Assembly: GCF_042654365.1 (NCBI RefSeq)
Contig: NZ_JBHSGG010000024.1
Coordinates: 25,492 to 89,491 of the forward strand
Length of the DNA stretch: 64,000 bases
Source of the DNA: Coralloluteibacterium thermophilum
GTDB taxonomy: Bacteria > Pseudomonadota > Gammaproteobacteria > Xanthomonadales > Xanthomonadaceae
Direction: 5' to 3'
Numbering within the stretch: position 1 is the stretch's first letter; every line of letters begins with the position of its first letter. Under the pieces are notes generated by a model. That model was not told the DNA's origin and made no database searches. It saw only the letters and a program-made list of their open reading frames with translations. Shown here one piece after another: positions 60,733 through 64,000 of the stretch. A program made the position numbers and the translations under genes.

Positions 60733-62055
60733 ATGCCGCCCCGCATCCGTCGCGCCCATCCCGCCGCCGTTCCTCCCGTCAAGCGTCGCGAGCTGTGGGC
60801 GTGGGCGGGGTACGACTTCGCCAACTCGGGCTACACCACGGTGGTCATCACCGCGGTGTTCAACGCCTACTTCGTGCGCGTGGTCGCCGACGGGGCGGAC
60901 TGGGCGACGTTCGCGTGGACGGCGGCGCTGTCGCTGAGCTACCTCGTCATCGCCCTCACCGCGCCGGCGCTCGGGGCCTGGGCCGACCTGCAGGCGCGCA
61001 AGAAATTCCTGCTGGCGATCACCACCACCCTGTGCGTGCTCGGCACCGCCCTGCTGGGCTTCGTCGGGCCGGGCGCGGTGGCGGTGGCGCTGGCCCTGAT
61101 CGTCGTCACCAACGCCGCCTACAGCATGGGCGAGAACGTGATCGCGGCCTTCCTGCCGGAGCTGGCGCACGAGGACGCCATGGGCCGGCTGTCCGGCTAC
61201 GGCTGGGCCTTCGGCTACATGGGCGGCCTGCTGGTGCTGGGCGTCTGCCTGTGGTGGATCATGGCCGGCGCGGCCGCCTTCGGGGTCGCGGAGGCCGATG
61301 CGGTCCCGCAGACCATGCTGATCACCGCGGCGGCGTTCGCGCTCGCGGCGCTGCCGACGCTGCTCCTCCTGCGCGAGCGCACCCCGCCGCAGCCGGTACC
61401 GGCCGGCGGCGTGTGGCGCGCCTCGTTCGCGCGCGTCCGCGACGCGCTGGCGGGAAGCCAGGGCTTCACCGACCTGCGCCGCTTCCTGGTGTGCATCGTC
61501 TGCTACCAGGCCGGCGTCATGACCGTCATCACCATCGCGGCGATCTTCACCGAGCAGGCGCTGGGCTTCACCACGGAGGAGAGCATCCTTCTCATCCTGG
61601 TGGTCAACGTGACCGCGGCCGTGGGCGCCCTGCTGTTCGGCCTGGTGCAGGACCGCCTCGGGCACCGGACGACGCTCGCGATCACCCTGCTGGCGTGGCT
61701 GGTCGCGATCGGGCTGTTCTGGGTCGGCGGCGAGCGCACCGTGGTGTGGATCGCCGCGAACATCGCCGGTCTCGCCCTGGGCGCGTCGCAGTCGGCGGGG
61801 CGGGCCCTGGTCGGCTACCTCTGCCCGCAGCGGCGCGAGGCGGAGATCTTCGGGCTGTGGGGCCTGGCGGTGAAGCTGTCGTCGGTGATCGGGCCGCTGG
61901 CCTTCGGTGTCGTGAGCTGGCTGTCCGGCGGCGACTTCCGCCTCGCGATGCTGGTGACCTCGCTGTTCTTCGTCGCCGGCCTGCTCATCCTCGCGACGGT
62001 GGACGTCCGCCGCGGCCATGCCGCGGCACGCGCCGCCGACATCGCGCCGCCCTGA
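60733..62055 (+). CDS. MFS transporter, UMF1/Atg22-like
   Basis: A 440-residue, 12-helix major facilitator of the UMF1 family. The family's early segment WAWAGYDFANSGYTTVVITA is plain, and later GRLSGYGWAFGYMGGLL is conserved. Yeast Atg22 relatives export amino acids from vacuoles; bacterial members are of unknown substrate. The gene is followed directly by an SDR gene, with a 20-bp gap, suggesting an operon. Confidence 0.88.
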   Translation: MPPRIRRAHPAAVPPVKRRELWAWAGYDFANSGYTTVVITAVFNAYFVRVVADGADWATFAWTAALSLSYLVIALTAPALGAWADLQARKKFLLAITTTLCVLGTALLGFVGPGAVAVALALIVVTNAAYSMGENVIAAFLPELAHEDAMGRLSGYGWAFGYMGGLLVLGVCLWWIMAGAAAFGVAEADAVPQTMLITAAAFALAALPTLLLLRERTPPQPVPAGGVWRASFARVRDALAGSQGFTDLRRFLVCIVCYQAGVMTVITIAAIFTEQALGFTTEESILLILVVNVTAAVGALLFGLVQDRLGHRTTLAITLLAWLVAIGLFWVGGERTVVWIAANIAGLALGASQSAGRALVGYLCPQRREAEIFGLWGLAVKLSSVIGPLAFGVVSWLSGGDFRLAMLVTSLFFVAGLLILATVDVRRGHAAARAADIAPP

Positions 62056-62075
62056 GCCCGCACGGAGCATCCGCC

Positions 62076-62861
62076 ATGGCCGCACGCCGTCGTCCGAGGG
62101 TTTCCGTCGTGTCCGCCGCGCCGCTCGCCGACCGCGTGGTGCTGGTGACCGGCAGCGCGCACGGCATCGGCGCCGCGATCGCCGCCGGCGTGCTCGCCGC
62201 GGGCGGACGCGTACTCGCCGCGGACGTGGACGCCGAGGCCGGTGCGGCCGCCGCCGCGCGGCTGGGCGCGCCCGACCGCATCGTGTTCCGGCGCTGCGAC
62301 GTGGCAAGGGAGGCCCAGGCGAAGGCCGCGGTCGCGGCGGCCCTGCGCGCCTTCGGTCGCCTCGACGGCGTGGTCAACAACGCCAACATCGCCGGCCCCG
62401 TCACGGGGCCCGTCGCGCAGCTCGACCTCGCGGAGTGGAACCGCCGCATCGCGATCAACCTCACCGCGGCCATGCTGTTCGCCAAGCACGCCGCGGCGCC
62501 CCTGCGCGCCGCGCGGGGCGCCATCGTCAACATCGCCTCGACCCGCGCGCACCAGTCCGAGCCGGACACCGAGGCCTATGCCGCCTGCAAGGGCGGGCTG
62601 GTGGCCCTGTCGCATGCGCTGGCCGTGAGCCTCGGCCCGGCCGTGCGCGTCAACGCGATCAGTCCCGGATGGATCGAGACCGGCGACTACGCCGCCCTGC
62701 GGCGCATCGACCACGACCAGCATCCGGTCGGCCGCGTCGGCGTTCCCGACGACATCGCGGCGCTGTGCGTGTTCCTGCTGTCGGACGCCGCCGGCTTCAT
62801 CACCGGCCAGGAGTTCGTCGCGGACGGCGGCATGACGCGGAAGATGATCTACCGGGAGTAG
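62076..62861 (+). CDS. SDR-family oxidoreductase
   Basis: A 261-residue NAD(P)-dependent short-chain dehydrogenase. The cofactor loop TGSAHGIGAAIA, NNANIAGP (usually NNAG), the active-site serine in IVNIASTR, YAACKGG (Tyr-x-x-x-Lys) and the late ISPGWIETG are all visible. The C-terminal GFITGQEFVADGGMTRKM is typical of classical SDRs. The substrate is unknown. An alternative GTG start (62110) would drop 11 residues. The 3' end adjoins repeat block 4. Confidence 0.9.
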   Translation: MAARRRPRVSVVSAAPLADRVVLVTGSAHGIGAAIAAGVLAAGGRVLAADVDAEAGAAAAARLGAPDRIVFRRCDVAREAQAKAAVAAALRAFGRLDGVVNNANIAGPVTGPVAQLDLAEWNRRIAINLTAAMLFAKHAAAPLRAARGAIVNIASTRAHQSEPDTEAYAACKGGLVALSHALAVSLGPAVRVNAISPGWIETGDYAALRRIDHDQHPVGRVGVPDDIAALCVFLLSDAAGFITGQEFVADGGMTRKMIYRE

Positions 62862-63305
62862 GGGGTTGGAGGAGCGAGTGGAGAGGAGTGAGAAACGAGG
62901 GCCGGTGCGTGCGCCTCCTCTCGTTTCTCGCTCCTCCCCACGCACCTCTCGCCGCAAAGGCTTCCTCCCCGGCCTGCGGGAAGGCTGGGATGGGGAAAGG
63001 CGCGCGCAGCGCTGCTTGAGGAGTGCATGGAGAAATGAGGGCGAGCAGTCGCGCCTCTCACTCTCGCTTCCTCATCCCTCGCTCCTCGCCGCAAAGCGCC
63101 CCTCCCCAACCCTCCCCCGCTGTCCGCGGGGGAGGGGGCGGTTGGGGCCTGAGGAGTGAGTGGAGAGGAGTGAGAAGCGAGGGCCAGTGCGTGCCTCCTC
63201 TCGTTTCTCACTCCTCTCCAGTCACTTCTCCGTCGCGAAAGCTCCTTCCCTCGCCTGCGGGGGAAGGCTGGGATGGGGGTGAGGCGCGCGCAACGCGCTG
63301 CTCGC
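62862..63305. repeat. Composite palindromic repeat block 4
   Basis: Begins 1 bp after the SDR stop codon and again consists of TGAGAAACGAG inverted repeats, the CTTCCTCCCCGGCCTGCGGG palindrome with GGGATGGGG, the CCCTCCCCCGCTGTCCGCGG palindrome and GCGCGC palindromes, in two mostly parallel units. No gene is found in it. Confidence 0.87.
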
Positions 63306-63422
63306 GGTGGCGCCCGCTGGAGAACAACGGGCGACGGGAGGAAGCGCAGGCGCGGCGAGCGAGAGCGGCGCGTCCCTCTCGCTTGTCAGCCCTTCTCCCA
63401 GGCTCCTCGCAGCCGTCCGGCG

Positions 63423-63944
63423 TCAGCCGGAGGTGCGCCGGCCGCTCTTCGCCGTCGAACGGCGTGCGCCGGAGCCGGCGGACTTCGTCGCCGTCTTCCG
63501 CGCACTCTTCTTCGTCGTGCTCTTGCGCGCGCTGCTCCTGCTGGCGGAGGTGCCGCCGGAGGACGACTTCGCCGCCTTCTTCCCGGACGAGCGCCTGGCG
63601 GAGGACTTGCGCGACGCGGCCTTCTTCGACGCGGTCTTCCTCGCCGCCGGCTTCTTCGTCGTGGACGTCCTGGCGGCCGACTTCTTTGCCGCGGTCTTCT
63701 TCGTCGTCGACGTCTTCGCTGCCCTCTTCCGTGCGCTGGACTTCTTCGCGGTGGACTTCTTCGTCGCGGAACGGCCGGACGAGGACGTGCGCGCGCCCTT
63801 GCTGCCGCTGCCGCCGGCCTTGCCGCCGCCGTCCTGCTTGTTCACGGTGGCCCAGGCGCGGCGCTCGGCTTCGTCCTCCGGGACCCCGCGCTCCTCGTAG
63901 CCTTCCTCGATGTGCTCGGCCTTGCGCTTCTGCTTGCTGGGGGT
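63423..63944 (-). pseudogene. Histone-H1-like basic protein, 5' end lost
   Basis: The open frame reads SKQKRKAEHIEEGYEERGV, then an AERRAWATVNKQDGGG segment and a long Lys/Ala/Ser/Thr tail with AAKKSAARTSTTKKPAARKT-type repeats like bacterial histone-H1-like and AlgP-like nucleoid proteins. Relatives begin with MPRGDKSKYT-like residues before SKQKRK; here a stop codon directly precedes, and there is no start codon until a GTG 33 codons later (63845). The sequence stops matching at 63944, where an insertion-like element begins. I call it a gene truncated at its start; a protein from the internal GTG is possible. Confidence 0.7.
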
Positions 63945-64000
63945 TCACCCCCGTTTTCACGGACACTTACGAGAAGGCCGATCAAGGCCATGAGGAGTGT
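63945..64000 (+). mobile_element. Probable insertion-sequence end
   Basis: The last 56 bases, starting TTCACCCCCGTTTTCACGGA, are unlike the neighbouring gene. They have the look of an IS3-family terminus: a C-run then GGACACTT close to the end. They finish with AAGGCCATGAGGAGTG, which could be a transposase leader. The body of the element is outside the window. Assignment is tentative. Confidence 0.35.

Noticed and set aside
63307..63900. Open frame on the plus strand rich in Phe/Val/Asp (197 residues)
   Set aside because: It is the exact antisense shadow of the Lys/Ala-rich histone-like gene; AAG/GCC repeats read backwards as CTT/GGC produce the Phe/Ala-rich sequence.

Overview
The window is about 64 kb of very GC-rich DNA (roughly 72-74% G+C by eye), densely packed with genes and carrying no rRNA, tRNA or CRISPR array that I can see. 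The gene content points to a Lysobacter/Luteimonas-like member of the Xanthomonadaceae/Lysobacteraceae (Gammaproteobacteria). Supporting signs are the five-step histidine pathway through formylglutamate (hutI, hutF, hutU, a hutG homologue), a TonB-dependent receptor, a Xanthomonas-type nucleotide pyrophosphatase lipoprotein, a DUF5916 outer-membrane protein, glutathione-linked formaldehyde detoxification, and gaps filled with G-rich heptamers and palindromic repeats. The genus is an inference from gene content, not a measurement.

Layout. 0-7.4 kb: start of a TonB receptor gene, divergent hutI/hutF, an NPP phosphodiesterase lipoprotein, two small exported proteins, then hutU. 7.4-11.2 kb: a repeat block followed by small membrane/SHOCT/GNAT/DUF1801 genes, several with lower GC and irregular codon use (a likely acquired patch). 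11.6-17.5 kb: SMR efflux pump, membrane LytTR regulator, acyltransferase, an ECF41 sigma factor with its partner carboxymuconolactone-decarboxylase-like gene and a recognisable ECF41 promoter, then an alpha/beta hydrolase and a CHAD protein interrupted by an assembly scar (a single N flanked by a 32-bp duplication). 17.6-25.3 kb: DUF5916 protein, a bacterial voltage-gated sodium channel, GNAT, a VIT1/CCC1 transporter, two tandem-domain universal stress proteins behind a perfect FNR/Anr box, a YbaY-like lipoprotein and a GIY-YIG protein. 25.4-29.2 kb: a frameshifted EEP-family membrane gene, an HEMTH metallopeptidase-like protein, an S4 protein, a YaiI protein and MetC. 29.2-30.2 kb: a 1-kb repeat block.

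30.2-49.9 kb: exported leucyl aminopeptidase, HutG-like hydrolase, DacB (PBP4), DUF72, EamA permease, DEAD-box helicase, a membrane diguanylate cyclase, PHA depolymerase, a BON-domain protein with a collagen-like region, a BCCT transporter, SrkA kinase, an unknown protein and an exported cyclophilin. 49.9-50.6 kb: another repeat block. 50.6-62.9 kb: PadR regulator plus membrane sensor, methyltransferase, YcaQ-type glycosylase, PilZ protein, dicarboxylate symporter, NUDIX hydrolase, frmA-ynfA-fghA, a HemJ/CopD-like protein, a UMF1-type MFS transporter and an SDR. 62.9-64 kb: repeats and a lysine-rich histone-H1-like gene whose 5' end is cut off by what looks like an insertion-sequence end.

How the genes work together. 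The hut genes form a scattered histidine-to-glutamate route (hutH is not in the window). frmA and fghA perform consecutive steps of glutathione-dependent formaldehyde oxidation. The uspA pair is probably switched on at low oxygen. The ECF41 sigma factor should drive its own two-gene operon.

Nothing here is an obvious new defence or biosynthetic system. The most unusual material is non-coding: two families of structured repeats. One is arrays of 7-bp G-rich units facing C-rich arms. The other is blocks of three recurring palindromes that occupy most larger gaps and in places supply the stop codons of neighbouring genes.
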